A stretch of 64,000 bases of DNA from Enterococcus malodoratus ATCC 43197 (GTDB lineage: Bacteria; Bacillota; Bacilli; Lactobacillales; Enterococcaceae), in NCBI RefSeq assembly GCF_000407185.1, contig NZ_KE136481.1, forward strand, positions 1,402,136 through 1,466,135, in the 5' to 3' direction. Shown piece by piece: positions 53,666 through 62,283 of this stretch (the stretch's first letter is position 1; every line of letters begins with the position of its first letter). The notes under the pieces were generated by a model, which searched no databases, was not told the origin of the DNA, and saw only the letters and a program-made list of their open reading frames with translations. The position numbers were made by a program, and so were the translations under genes.

Positions 53666-54775
53666 TTAAGTTGCCATCTGACTGGTTTGATCTAACGCCT
53701 CTTCAAGCTGTTTGTATTGTTCTTCCGTCAAATAAGGTTTATAGGTCCGCTTGATCTGATCGATCTGAGTTTGTGTCAACTGACTTCCGCTACTGCGGAT
53801 CGCTTCTAATAGATCGTTGAAATCAGTTTCTGAAATAAGCGCGCTGCTGCTTTGAGCAGAAGAAAGAATTTCCTCTATTTTTTCCATTGAAACCGTATCA
53901 GCCTTTTTAGGTAACTGGATTTTTTTCTTTGAATCCTTTGCTTGATTATTCATTGTCAAGTCGACAGTCACTGTTGCGCCATCACTTTTCGCAGCAAGTT
54001 TCAGCGTTGTTTTTTGCGTATTCTTTTTCGTATTTAAGGTCGTGGTTTGTTCATATTTTGTCAATTGATCAATATTTTTCTCAAAATCTTTCGCGGCCTT
54101 TTTCTCGTCTTTATTGCCATTTTCTTTCGCATACTTGATAAAGCCTTGAATATCTTTCTTAGTGAATGTTCGTTTGATCGTATCGTCTGTTTTCTCAAAA
54201 GAATCCGAATCTAACGTATCAAGATAGTCACTGAAAAGTTTCGAATCGATGTTTCCGCTAATTGCTGCTTTGCTTGTCTTACCTTCAGCCGTTTTCTTCA
54301 TATCCTCTTCTGTGATATGAACATATTTTCCTTGAAGCTCTTTCAAGTCCTGATCATTAATCGGAATCTCCTTACCAAACTCTTTGGCGATTTCGGTCGC
54401 CTCTGTCAAAAATTCGGTGCTGAGATAAACGGATTTGTTCTTTTGATCGCTAAAAAATTCGATTGGAATCTTTTGTCCTAGAGCATCGAATTCCATATTC
54501 ATCGCAAGTAAATTCTTTTTGCTGTCTTTAAGATAATCCCCGGAGATTTTAGTTCCGCTGATCATTTTTGAAGCCATTTCCATCGAAGTGCGTGTCGGTG
54601 CGTCTGCATCTTCTGCCTTGATCGACACTTTATCAATCACGATAGAGTAGTCGCCAGCATTCATTTCAGCTTGCTTTGCCAAAGCGCTGGTGAATTCCTT
54701 CTGTGTCTCTTTCTTACATCCGGCAAAAATGATCAACGCTAGCGCTGCAACCATAACCAGTTTTAACTTTTTCAT
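53666..54775 (-). CDS. Lipoprotein of unknown function
   Basis: 369 residues. The signal peptide ends in the lipobox IFAGCKKE (Cys near residue 20). The mature part is very Lys/Asp/Ser-rich and predicted to be extracellular, with a region (GDYLKDSKKNLLAMNMEFDA, then NKSVYLSTEFLTEA) resembling LolA/LppX-like lipoprotein-binding folds of Firmicute DUF6612-type proteins, and a helical C-terminus ending LTEEQYKQLEEALDQ. I cannot assign a function. Monocistronic. Confidence 0.72.
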   Translation of the reverse strand: MKKLKLVMVAALALIIFAGCKKETQKEFTSALAKQAEMNAGDYSIVIDKVSIKAEDADAPTRTSMEMASKMISGTKISGDYLKDSKKNLLAMNMEFDALGQKIPIEFFSDQKNKSVYLSTEFLTEATEIAKEFGKEIPINDQDLKELQGKYVHITEEDMKKTAEGKTSKAAISGNIDSKLFSDYLDTLDSDSFEKTDDTIKRTFTKKDIQGFIKYAKENGNKDEKKAAKDFEKNIDQLTKYEQTTTLNTKKNTQKTTLKLAAKSDGATVTVDLTMNNQAKDSKKKIQLPKKADTVSMEKIEEILSSAQSSSALISETDFNDLLEAIRSSGSQLTQTQIDQIKRTYKPYLTEEQYKQLEEALDQTSQMAT

Positions 54776-54934
54776 TTGGTTTCCTCCTATATTAAAAATA
54801 AAGAAACGTATACAAAAATATCTTTATTCCATCATATAGGTAGCGATTGTTTAATACAAATTATTTAGCCAATAGATTTTATAATGCTGAAAATAAAAAA
54901 TAAATCAAATTATTTCATGTTTATGCTTTTACAA

Positions 54935-54972
54935 AAAGGATCAGCCAAAACAATTGTTTTAGCTGATCTTCT
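54935..54972 (-). terminator. Terminator of the sigma-54 operon
   Basis: AAGGATCAGC with inner AAAAC pairs with GTTTT and GCTGATC with one mismatch. T-rich on the minus strand and located just past the FabK-like stop. Confidence 0.7.
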
Positions 54973-55005
54973 CTTGAATATATTCTTCAGAAAACTAAAC
55001 GAATC

Positions 55006-55935
55006 TTATACTAAACTCAATCCCTTAATCGTTTGTTCTGTGTCGGTCATAATACCGGCGATAATTTGTTTTGCTGGTTTTATTTGACTGATTAAGCCCG
55101 AGACTTGTCCAGCCATAACTGAGCCGTTTTCAATATCGCCAGCAGCCGCTTTTCTAGCAGAGCCCATTGTTAATTCTTCAAGTTGTTCTCTAGGCATATT
55201 CTCTTTTTCCCATTGAACGTACTGATTGATCATTTTATTTTTTAGACTTCTGACTGGGGCGCCGCCGTTACGACCAGTCACTGCTGTATCCATTTCTTCA
55301 GCATTGGCGACAAACTCTTTTACATTTTGTGGAATTGGGCATTCCTCTGCCAGCATGAAGGCTGTCCCCATTTGCACGCCTTGTGCGCCTAATGCGTAGG
55401 CCGCCGCCATCCCCTTACCATTGGCAATACCACCTGCTGCGATGACTGGAATGCTTACTGCTTCAACCACCTGAGGCAATAAAACCATCGTTGACAGTTC
55501 ACCGATGTGTCCGCCAGCTTCTGAGCCTTCCGCAACGACCGCATCTACTCCAAGTGCTTCCATTTTCTTAGCTAGTTTTGCACTGGGAATCACTGGGATC
55601 ACTTTTACATCCGCCGCTTTGAAAGCTTCCATATAATTTTTCGGCGTTCCCGCTCCAGTCGTTACGATCTTGACGCCTTCTTCGATGACTACTTTCACCA
55701 TATCTGGAACATTTGGAGCCATTAGCATAATATTTACAGCAAAGGGTTTGTCCGTTAATTTTTTACAGTTAATAATTTCTTCCCGTAATTGCTCCTCACT
55801 CATTCCGCCAGCGGCAATAATTCCCAGTCCTCCAGCGTTCGATACGGCTGCCGTTAATTGATGTTTCGAAACCTGCGCCATCGCGCCTTGAAAAATGGGG
55901 TACTGAATGCCTAAAATCTCGGTAATTTTCTTCAT
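55006..55935 (-). CDS. FabK-type enoyl reductase / nitronate monooxygenase family flavoprotein
   Basis: 309 residues. It follows FabK closely: GIQYPIFQGAMAQVSKHQLT, GGLGIIAAGGM, KPFAVNIMLMAP, IVTTGAGTPKNYM, EGSEAGGHIGEL and IAAGGIANGKGMAAAYALGA, with GSVMAGQVSGL at the end. FabK is an FMN enoyl-ACP reductase that uses NAD(P)H. Here it is not in a fatty-acid cluster but last in an operon with a CoA transferase and a lyase, so reduction of an unsaturated acyl-CoA or free acid is the likely role. Nitronate oxidation is an alternative within the family. Confidence 0.85.
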   Translation of the reverse strand: MKKITEILGIQYPIFQGAMAQVSKHQLTAAVSNAGGLGIIAAGGMSEEQLREEIINCKKLTDKPFAVNIMLMAPNVPDMVKVVIEEGVKIVTTGAGTPKNYMEAFKAADVKVIPVIPSAKLAKKMEALGVDAVVAEGSEAGGHIGELSTMVLLPQVVEAVSIPVIAAGGIANGKGMAAAYALGAQGVQMGTAFMLAEECPIPQNVKEFVANAEEMDTAVTGRNGGAPVRSLKNKMINQYVQWEKENMPREQLEELTMGSARKAAAGDIENGSVMAGQVSGLISQIKPAKQIIAGIMTDTEQTIKGLSLV

Positions 55936-55972
55936 TATTATTTTCCCTTCTCTGCAAAAATTCTTTGTGTTG

Positions 55973-57559
55973 CTATTTATATGATTCTAAGAAACCTTTT
56001 GATGCTTCCATATCGATCGTAAAAATCCGATCCTCTTTAACAAAACTCACAACCTCGCGGTAAGCCTGATAGAATAGCTTTGTAGCTTTTCCTAAAGGTA
56101 GAGCAGCTTCTTCCATCCTCAAATCAATCGCCTGACTGGCATGCATTAATTCGACGCCATAGATATAGTTCAAGCTTTCATTGATTTCTAACAAACGCTG
56201 CGCTGCCTGCAAAGTATTCGTCCCAGTATCCTCCACACCGCCCGCGACAGGTTGAACATTCAATGAAATTGGGTTCGCTAATGACATGATCTCTCCATGC
56301 AATGCAACGATTGGGACATGCAGCGAACCAAAACCATGCCCTTTGTTTTCAGGCACTGTCAAGAAACGCGGCAAGCCAGTGAATTCTGCTTCTTCTAAAC
56401 GCAGACACCGTTGAATGACATTGTGTGAGATGTGCCCTAACGTTAAACTAAGCCGTTGAACAGCTAATGCAACAGGTAAGGATTCGAAATTGGCTGATGG
56501 AAAAATTCCGCCAGAGATCGTTTCAGTCTCAACGAAATATTGAGCGATTTGATCATATTCTTTGTACTCTTCACTCGCATCTTCAATGATACTAGGATTG
56601 TCGTCAGAACTATTGATCTGAATTGTCAGCATTTCCTCTAAATCTACTAGCGCTCGTTGTGCCTCTGATAAGGTGTAGACAGTCGTTCGATAGGATAACG
56701 GATCTTGCAGCGGTCTTTCGTCGTTCAATTTCCATAAATAAGACCCGGATAAAGCATCCCGCATCGTCTCCGCGGTCTCTTTTAATAGAGGAAACGGTCG
56801 AACACTGATTGGTTGAGGAAGGATCGGCGCAACGTTTCCATTCAATCCTTCTAAACTCAATCCGAAAACCAGCGGACTAACGTCTAATGTTTGCCGAACA
56901 TTGCGTGCTCCGGCTATCGCGTAGGCTGTTGAGATACTATTGGTCGATAAAATAGCTAACCCATCTTTTCCGATCGGTGTCAGTTTTTCTAAACCAGATT
57001 TTTGCAGTGCCAGTTCTCCGCTGATTGTTTCGCCTTGGTAATTTGCCTGCCATTCTCCCATCATCACCAAACCGATATGACTTGCCAACATGATGTCGGC
57101 TTCACCCATACTGCCGCGGCTAGGGATCAATGGCGAGATTCCTTGATTCAAGAACGCTTTATACAATTCGACCACCGCTGGTTGAACTGCTGCTTGCCCT
57201 TGAAGCAGGGTGTTTAGTCGGATGACCATCGATAATCGGCTTAAGTGATCCGGCATCATCGCACCCGCACCTGCTGAATGCGATCTCAGCATGGAGCGGT
57301 TAAAGCTTTCTGAAGCGGTCAGGACTTCTGGTGATAATTCGCCCGATGCATCAAATAATTTTTGATCTTTATTCAAACCAACCCCAACCGTCAATCCGTA
57401 AACCGGTGTTCCAGATACAGCACCGGCCATTAATAATTCGTAAGAGCGTTCCACCCGTTTCAACGCCGCATCAGTAATTGTGACCTTGACTGCTTCTTCA
57501 GCAACCAGCCAAGCATCTTCTAACGTGAGGCTTGAACCATCTAAAACAATTGCTTTCAT
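55973..57559 (-). CDS. Aromatic amino-acid lyase (HAL/PAL) superfamily protein lacking the MIO triad
   Basis: 528 residues, full length for the family. Conserved blocks are PVYGLTVGVGLNKDQ (catalytic Tyr), QINSSDDNPSIIED, SGGIFPSANFESLPVALAVQ and GGVEDTGTNT. In the loop that should read GASGD, the sequence is GSMGEADIML: Ala-Ser-Gly, which cyclises to the MIO electrophile, is replaced by Glu153-Ala154-Asp155 (57095-57103). Without MIO normal ammonia elimination is unlikely. The known MIO-free relative, as I recall, is ergothionase, which eliminates trimethylamine from a betaine histidine. Alternatives are a different cofactor-free elimination or aminomutase chemistry. Confidence 0.85.
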   Translation of the reverse strand: MKAIVLDGSSLTLEDAWLVAEEAVKVTITDAALKRVERSYELLMAGAVSGTPVYGLTVGVGLNKDQKLFDASGELSPEVLTASESFNRSMLRSHSAGAGAMMPDHLSRLSMVIRLNTLLQGQAAVQPAVVELYKAFLNQGISPLIPSRGSMGEADIMLASHIGLVMMGEWQANYQGETISGELALQKSGLEKLTPIGKDGLAILSTNSISTAYAIAGARNVRQTLDVSPLVFGLSLEGLNGNVAPILPQPISVRPFPLLKETAETMRDALSGSYLWKLNDERPLQDPLSYRTTVYTLSEAQRALVDLEEMLTIQINSSDDNPSIIEDASEEYKEYDQIAQYFVETETISGGIFPSANFESLPVALAVQRLSLTLGHISHNVIQRCLRLEEAEFTGLPRFLTVPENKGHGFGSLHVPIVALHGEIMSLANPISLNVQPVAGGVEDTGTNTLQAAQRLLEINESLNYIYGVELMHASQAIDLRMEEAALPLGKATKLFYQAYREVVSFVKEDRIFTIDMEASKGFLESYK

Positions 57560-57584
57560 TTATTATCCTCCCAGTTACATCCCT

Positions 57585-57631
57585 TAGCTAAAATTGCCGA
57601 CCATACTTTGCGATCGATAGAATTTTAGCTA
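57585..57631 (-). other. Intercistronic hairpin between MFS and lyase genes
   Basis: TAGCTAAAATT pairs with AATTTTAGCTA (11 bp) over a 25-base loop within the operon, ahead of the lyase ribosome site. It may tune or process the message. Confidence 0.5.
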
Positions 57632-57657
57632 TTATTTTTTTGATTGATTTCCATACA

Positions 57658-58920
57658 TTAAGCATTCTTATTTTTCTTTTTAGTCAACCCTGCATTGATT
57701 TGTTTCAGTGAAAAGGCTAAGACAAAGCCGATTACTGCGACTATGACACCCGTGACGAACGCAGAAGTAAAGTCGCCGCTATTCTTTTCACCGATAAAAG
57801 CAGTCAAACGCGGTGCAATAAATGCCGCCACAGAGAAACCTAAGAAGACGAAGCCGTAGTTTACCCCTTGATTTTTCGAACCAAAATTTTCGATCGTCAA
57901 GGGAGACATCATCGCCGCCACGCCGCCTTCACAAAGGCCTAATCCGATCAATCCGATACCAAAACCAACAGTTGCCTTTATAAAGATCATACTCAATAAA
58001 GATACCGCGATAAACATAAATAAGAGCATGAAGGTATTAATTCGAGTCAATTTATCAGAAAGCGCGCCCCACAATACCCGACCTAAGCAGTTGCACATTG
58101 CATAGATACTAACAAAAGTCGCTGCTACCATCGGTGTAAGACCAAACATGTTTTGTCCAATATCCGCTGCATTTGAAGAAATCACTAGTCCAGAAAAACA
58201 GCCTGTCGCGTACAGCATCGCAACTAAATAGAAACGTAACGTTTTAATCATGCCTTTCCAATCAAAGTTTTCTTCGATCGTTGGACTAACCGCCTCGCTT
58301 GTTTCTTCTTTTGCCTCTGCAGAATCTTCGATTGGCGCATTTCTAATTAACGCTGAACAGATCAAAGAGATAACCAAAAAGATCGCGCCTAATTGAATGA
58401 AGGTCGTCCGCACACCAAATTGTTCAATCAACCAGCTGCCTAATGGTGCAAAGATCATCGTACCAGCACCAATCCCGGTAATAACGATCCCGGAACACAA
58501 CCCGCGTTTATCAGGGAAAAAGCGTTGCGAATTGTTGACGCAAGCGATATAGCCCAGATTCAATCCAAATCCGCCCAGCAATCCGTAGGTTAGATATAAT
58601 TGCCATAATTGTGTTGACAATCCTGCCAGCGCAAACGAAGCCGCCAGCAATAGTGAACTAAATAAAATTAATTCTCGTGACTTTCCTTTATCCGAAATTC
58701 GCCCGCCGATAATAATTGGCAGCGGTGAAATCCCTACAGCGATTGTAAAAGCTAATGCCACATCTGGAACAGACCAGCCGTTTGCCGCTGCTAAAGGTGA
58801 AGAGAAAACACTAAAGGCGTAGATCCCTCCTTGGCAAATAATAATGCCGACTGATGCAAATAAAACAACCCAACGATTCACCTTTGTAGTAGCCTGTTCG
58901 ATACTTTTAGTTCTTTCCAT
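57658..58920 (-). CDS. MFS transporter, oxalate/formate antiporter (OFA) type
   Basis: 420 residues with twelve predicted membrane segments. CQGGIYAFSVFSSPLAAANGW at the start, GGRISDKGKSRE between segments 2 and 3, and GGFGLNLGYIACVNNSQRFF with DKRG mark OFA carriers that take up or exchange small carboxylates. It starts 14 bases before the CoA transferase stop, so it is coupled. It probably imports the operon's substrate or exports the reduced product. Confidence 0.88.
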   Translation of the reverse strand: MERTKSIEQATTKVNRWVVLFASVGIIICQGGIYAFSVFSSPLAAANGWSVPDVALAFTIAVGISPLPIIIGGRISDKGKSRELILFSSLLLAASFALAGLSTQLWQLYLTYGLLGGFGLNLGYIACVNNSQRFFPDKRGLCSGIVITGIGAGTMIFAPLGSWLIEQFGVRTTFIQLGAIFLVISLICSALIRNAPIEDSAEAKEETSEAVSPTIEENFDWKGMIKTLRFYLVAMLYATGCFSGLVISSNAADIGQNMFGLTPMVAATFVSIYAMCNCLGRVLWGALSDKLTRINTFMLLFMFIAVSLLSMIFIKATVGFGIGLIGLGLCEGGVAAMMSPLTIENFGSKNQGVNYGFVFLGFSVAAFIAPRLTAFIGEKNSGDFTSAFVTGVIVAVIGFVLAFSLKQINAGLTKKKNKNA

Positions 58921-60481
58921 GATCTTCCTCCATTATTCCAGCTAACTTGCCCCAATTTTCCATAAACAACTCTTTCGGCATTTCTTTTAGATTCTCTGAT
59001 ACGGCAACCTCAAACTCCATTTGAGCTAAAATATTTGCTTTTAGATCAACCCCGGGTGCGATTTCGATCAATAGAAGTTCCCCATCCTCTAATGTAAAGA
59101 CCGCTCTTTCTGTTACAAAAAGCACTTCCTGCCCGGTTTTGGCAGAATAATTCCCGTTAAAAGTAATTTGATTCACTGCCGGAACAAATTTCTTATGTTT
59201 CCCTTCTTGCGTGATCGTTAAGCGGCCCTCCGCTACTTCTGTTTTCAGTCCCCCGGCTGTAAATGTTCCAGCGAAAACCAACTTCTTAGCCGTTTGAGAA
59301 ATATTGATGAATCCACCGCAGCCAATCACTTGATTGCCCAGCTTACTGACATTTACATTGCCGGACTGATCAACTTCAGCCAGTCCTAAAACCGATAAGT
59401 CCAATCCGCCGCCATCATAAAAATCAAATTGCTCGTGATGGTCAATAATCATTTCACTGTTGTACGCGTGACCAAAATCTTTTAATCCGGCTGGAATGCC
59501 GCCGATGGTTCCTGCTTCAGTCGTCAAAATGATTTGATCATCAATCGCTTCTTCAGCGGCAATCGTTGAAACATTTACAGGGATACCAACGCCTAAATTC
59601 AAGACCGTTCCCTTTTTCAATTCCATCGCTGCACGTCGAGCAATGACTTTGCGATTATCCAGCGGTAATTTTGGAACACTTTCAATCGGCAGCTTTACAT
59701 CACCGCTGAAGGAAGGTTCAAACAATGTTGTACCCGTTTGAAAATGATTTTCTGGTTCCGATACCACCACGTAGTCCACTAGGATTCCCGGTATTTTTAC
59801 ATCTTTAGGATGCAGGGTTCCATTTTTGACTACCCGTTCAACTTGAACGATGACTTTTCCGCCACTGTTGTGGACCGCTTGGGCAATTGGTAAAACTTCC
59901 ATATGGAGACCTTCTTTTGCCAATGTCACATTGCCGTTTTCGTCGGCGACTGTTCCACGGAGCAACCCGATTTGCAGAGGGAAACTTGGATAAAACATCC
60001 ATTCCTCCTCAAGCAGATCAATGATTTTTACCAGCTCTTCCGTGGTAGCTTCGTTCATTTTTCCGCCTTCTTGCCTCGGATCAATGTAGGTTTCTAACCC
60101 TATTTTGGTGATCAGACCCGGTCTTTTAGCGGCGATCTCCCGATAGAGCTGCGCTAAAACACCTTGCGGAAAATTATAGGCTTCACACTCATTGTTTTGG
60201 ATCATCTCCGAAAGCTTTGGTGAAGACGCTTTAACGATGCCGCCAATCCAACGTTTTAACAAGCCGCTGTGGGAAAGATGCGACATTCCCTTATCTTGCC
60301 GGTCTCCCCAGCAGCTAGAGTGCATGACCGTCAACTGTTGCGGACTTCCTGTTTTAATGAATCGATCCTCCAGAGCCAACGCTACTTCTTCATTGGCACA
60401 GGCCAATTCAAAACCGCTGACAGCTAACGTATCATTGTCTTCAATCAGCAAAGCTGCTGCTTCTTTGGTGATTACTTTCAC
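58907..60481 (-). CDS. Acyl-CoA:acetate/3-ketoacid CoA-transferase family protein
   Basis: 524 residues with the two halves of a single-chain family I CoA transferase (propionate/YdiF type). The catalytic Glu lies in LTTEAGTIGGIPAG; the second half has LNLGVGIPVNV and GCGGFINISQTAK. It moves CoA from a donor such as acetyl-CoA to a carboxylic acid. It is first in the sigma-54 operon, 109 bases downstream of the -12 element. Confidence 0.9.
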   Translation of the reverse strand: MKVITKEAAALLIEDNDTLAVSGFELACANEEVALALEDRFIKTGSPQQLTVMHSSCWGDRQDKGMSHLSHSGLLKRWIGGIVKASSPKLSEMIQNNECEAYNFPQGVLAQLYREIAAKRPGLITKIGLETYIDPRQEGGKMNEATTEELVKIIDLLEEEWMFYPSFPLQIGLLRGTVADENGNVTLAKEGLHMEVLPIAQAVHNSGGKVIVQVERVVKNGTLHPKDVKIPGILVDYVVVSEPENHFQTGTTLFEPSFSGDVKLPIESVPKLPLDNRKVIARRAAMELKKGTVLNLGVGIPVNVSTIAAEEAIDDQIILTTEAGTIGGIPAGLKDFGHAYNSEMIIDHHEQFDFYDGGGLDLSVLGLAEVDQSGNVNVSKLGNQVIGCGGFINISQTAKKLVFAGTFTAGGLKTEVAEGRLTITQEGKHKKFVPAVNQITFNGNYSAKTGQEVLFVTERAVFTLEDGELLLIEIAPGVDLKANILAQMEFEVAVSENLKEMPKELFMENWGKLAGIMEEDHGKN

Positions 60482-60552
60482 TTTCGTTTACTCCCTTCGT
60501 TCTCTATTACTTAGCAAGATTAAACTGACCTTTTGACTAAGTTTTCAAATAT

Positions 60553-60568
60553 AGTGAAATCAATCACA
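60553..60568. promoter_or_regulatory. Crp/Fnr-type site in the operon leader
   Basis: AGTGAAATCAATCACA differs by one base from TGTGAnnnnnnTCACA, the site of Crp/Fnr-family regulators including ArcR. It lies between the expected start of transcription and the first gene, a repressor-like position. Confidence 0.5.
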
Positions 60569-60589
60569 TTAATTGCTACTTTTCTATTA

Positions 60590-60606
60590 AGCAAATGCTG
60601 TGCCAA
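60590..60606 (-). promoter_or_regulatory. Sigma-54 (-24/-12) promoter
   Basis: On the minus strand TTGGCACAGCATTTGCT has GG and GC ten bases apart, matching TGGCACnnnnnTTGCW exactly at the conserved positions. Transcription would start near 60579 and read into the CoA-transferase gene. Confidence 0.85.
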
Positions 60607-60655
60607 AATAACAAACCTTATCCTTTCGCAAAAGAAGGCAAAAAAAAGCAGCCAA

Positions 60656-60676
60656 AGTGTAATCGATCATTACACT
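60656..60676. promoter_or_regulatory. Upstream activator site (palindrome)
   Basis: AGTGTAAT and ATTACACT are perfect inverted 8-bp arms around a 5-base centre, 50-85 bases upstream of the -24 element. It is the expected spot for the NtrC-type activator whose gene ends 17 bases away. Confidence 0.7.
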
Positions 60677-60692
60677 CTGACCACTGTTTCCC

Positions 60693-62042
60693 TCATACTG
60701 TATCGTTTCTTTCCAATTCGAGCTCACGTATCTTTTTATAAACAAACGGACGGCTGACATTACTGTCCTCGGCTGTCTTACTAATGTTCCATTGATTTTT
60801 TTGCAGATTCTGCTGGAAATAGATTTTTTCAACATAGTCAATAAAATCCGGGTAATCATAAACGTCTGCTAAGGCTTGCAGCTCATCACTTTCCCCAATA
60901 CTTTCATCAACAAGACTTTCTTGTAAAAGGATCGGCAGCTCGGCTGTCACCACTACATACTCAATATAATTCTTTAGTTCCCGGGCATTGCCCAACCAAT
61001 CAGAAGACATTAAATGGTGCAGGTGCTGTTTTGACAATGTCACATTGGCTTCGTACTTTTGATTGAAGGAATCTAAAAAGTAATTAGCTAAGGCTAAAAT
61101 ATCTTTTTTCCTTTTTCTAAGCGGAGGGATCGTTACAGGGATCGCGTTGATTCGATAATACAGATCCCGACGAAATTTTCCTTGTTCGACCAACTCGAAC
61201 ATGTTTTGATTAGAGGCAGAGATCAAGCGAAACGCAACCGGCATTTCGTTCATGCCTCCGACTCGACGCACCGTCATTGTTTCTAAAACGCGCAGCAGTT
61301 TCGCCTGCAGCTCCAAAGGCATTTCTGAGATTTCATCCAAAAACAGCGTTCCCCCATCGGCATTTTCGATCAATCCCGGTTTGCTTTTCTCTGCCCCGGT
61401 AAAGGTCCCCTTCTCATAGCCAAAGAATTCGGATTCAAACAAACTTTCAGGTATCGCCGCACAGTTTACTGCGACAAATTTATCATCGGCGACTTGGCTA
61501 TGCCGATGAATGAAATTCGCAATTACTTCTTTCCCGACACCTGATTCCCCTAATAGTAAAATCCGGCTATTGTACGAGGCAACCTGTTTACAAACGCGAA
61601 TGATCTTCTTCATTTCATTACTCTCAGCGATCACTGACGTCGCTATCTCGACTTGTTCTTCAGCTTTTTCCGGCTGAGTTCTTTCGTTGCTTGATAGCTC
61701 CTCAAATTCTTCCTGGGTCAGCGGTTCTGATTTTGTCACGACTAAATGCATCGTGCCATCTGGATAAAAAATAGGCGTCGATTTTGATTGAATATGATAC
61801 CCAGCTTGTGTAGTCAGGGTTACTTCAGAATTTTTTTCTGATTTCAAAGTTTCGATCGTCGCAGAAGTATCATAGATTTCACTGGCGACAAGGTCATAAA
61901 CATTTGAATTCAATAATTCGTTTAACGTAATTCCCAAAGTCATGGCCGTGAAATCATTGGCTAATAAAATATTTCCGTCCCTGTCTGTTACAAACAATGT
62001 CGTGATATCGTCTGTCATCAATTTCGTTAAAGACTGACTCAT
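60693..62042 (-). CDS. Sigma-54-dependent transcriptional activator with PAS domain
   Basis: 449 residues from ATG 62042 (AAGGA 8 bases upstream). Domains: PAS (about 10-115, LFVTDRDGNILLANDF), AAA+ sigma-54 domain (about 155-385) with Walker A LLGESGVGKEVIA, GTFTGAEKS (the GAFTGA loop, here GTFTGA), Walker B GGTLFLDEISEMP and a sensor segment FRRDLYYRINAIPV, then a Fis-like HTH (NISKTAEDSNVSRPFVYKKI). No receiver domain, so it would sense a small ligand through PAS. Read in the same direction as the operon it likely controls. Confidence 0.9.
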   Translation of the reverse strand: MSQSLTKLMTDDITTLFVTDRDGNILLANDFTAMTLGITLNELLNSNVYDLVASEIYDTSATIETLKSEKNSEVTLTTQAGYHIQSKSTPIFYPDGTMHLVVTKSEPLTQEEFEELSSNERTQPEKAEEQVEIATSVIAESNEMKKIIRVCKQVASYNSRILLLGESGVGKEVIANFIHRHSQVADDKFVAVNCAAIPESLFESEFFGYEKGTFTGAEKSKPGLIENADGGTLFLDEISEMPLELQAKLLRVLETMTVRRVGGMNEMPVAFRLISASNQNMFELVEQGKFRRDLYYRINAIPVTIPPLRKRKKDILALANYFLDSFNQKYEANVTLSKQHLHHLMSSDWLGNARELKNYIEYVVVTAELPILLQESLVDESIGESDELQALADVYDYPDFIDYVEKIYFQQNLQKNQWNISKTAEDSNVSRPFVYKKIRELELERNDTV

Positions 62043-62110
62043 TCTCCTGTTCCTTCCTAAATCGTTCTTCGTTTTATGATTAAAATGACTTGATTTATAG
62101 CTAGAAAAAA

Positions 62111-62126
62111 TGTGATATAAATCACA
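62111..62126. promoter_or_regulatory. Crp/Fnr-type site upstream of the activator
   Basis: TGTGATATAAATCACA is a perfect TGTGAnnnnnnTCACA palindrome, about 70 bases before the activator start. Enterococci have ArcR- and Fnr-like regulators of this family. Confidence 0.65.
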
Positions 62127-62283
62127 TGGTTTGATAGACAAGGGTACTATACCATTGTTTCGTTACTCCGTCTATTCCAGATTTCATTCGTTGGCTACAT
62201 AAATTAATTCCCTTTGCTTGCTCAGAAGAACAAAAAAGCACTCAACCAATGGCGAGCGTTCCTTTTTACCTATTCTTCTAACT

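Noticed and set aside
54884-55087. Plus-strand frame near the FabK-like gene end
   Set aside because: It reads through the sigma-54 operon terminator and antisense to the reductase, and has no ribosome site.
60533-60859. Open frames across the sigma-54 control region on both strands
   Set aside because: They cover the promoter, the activator palindrome and the activator C-terminus in shifted frames; the regulatory reading explains the sequence better.
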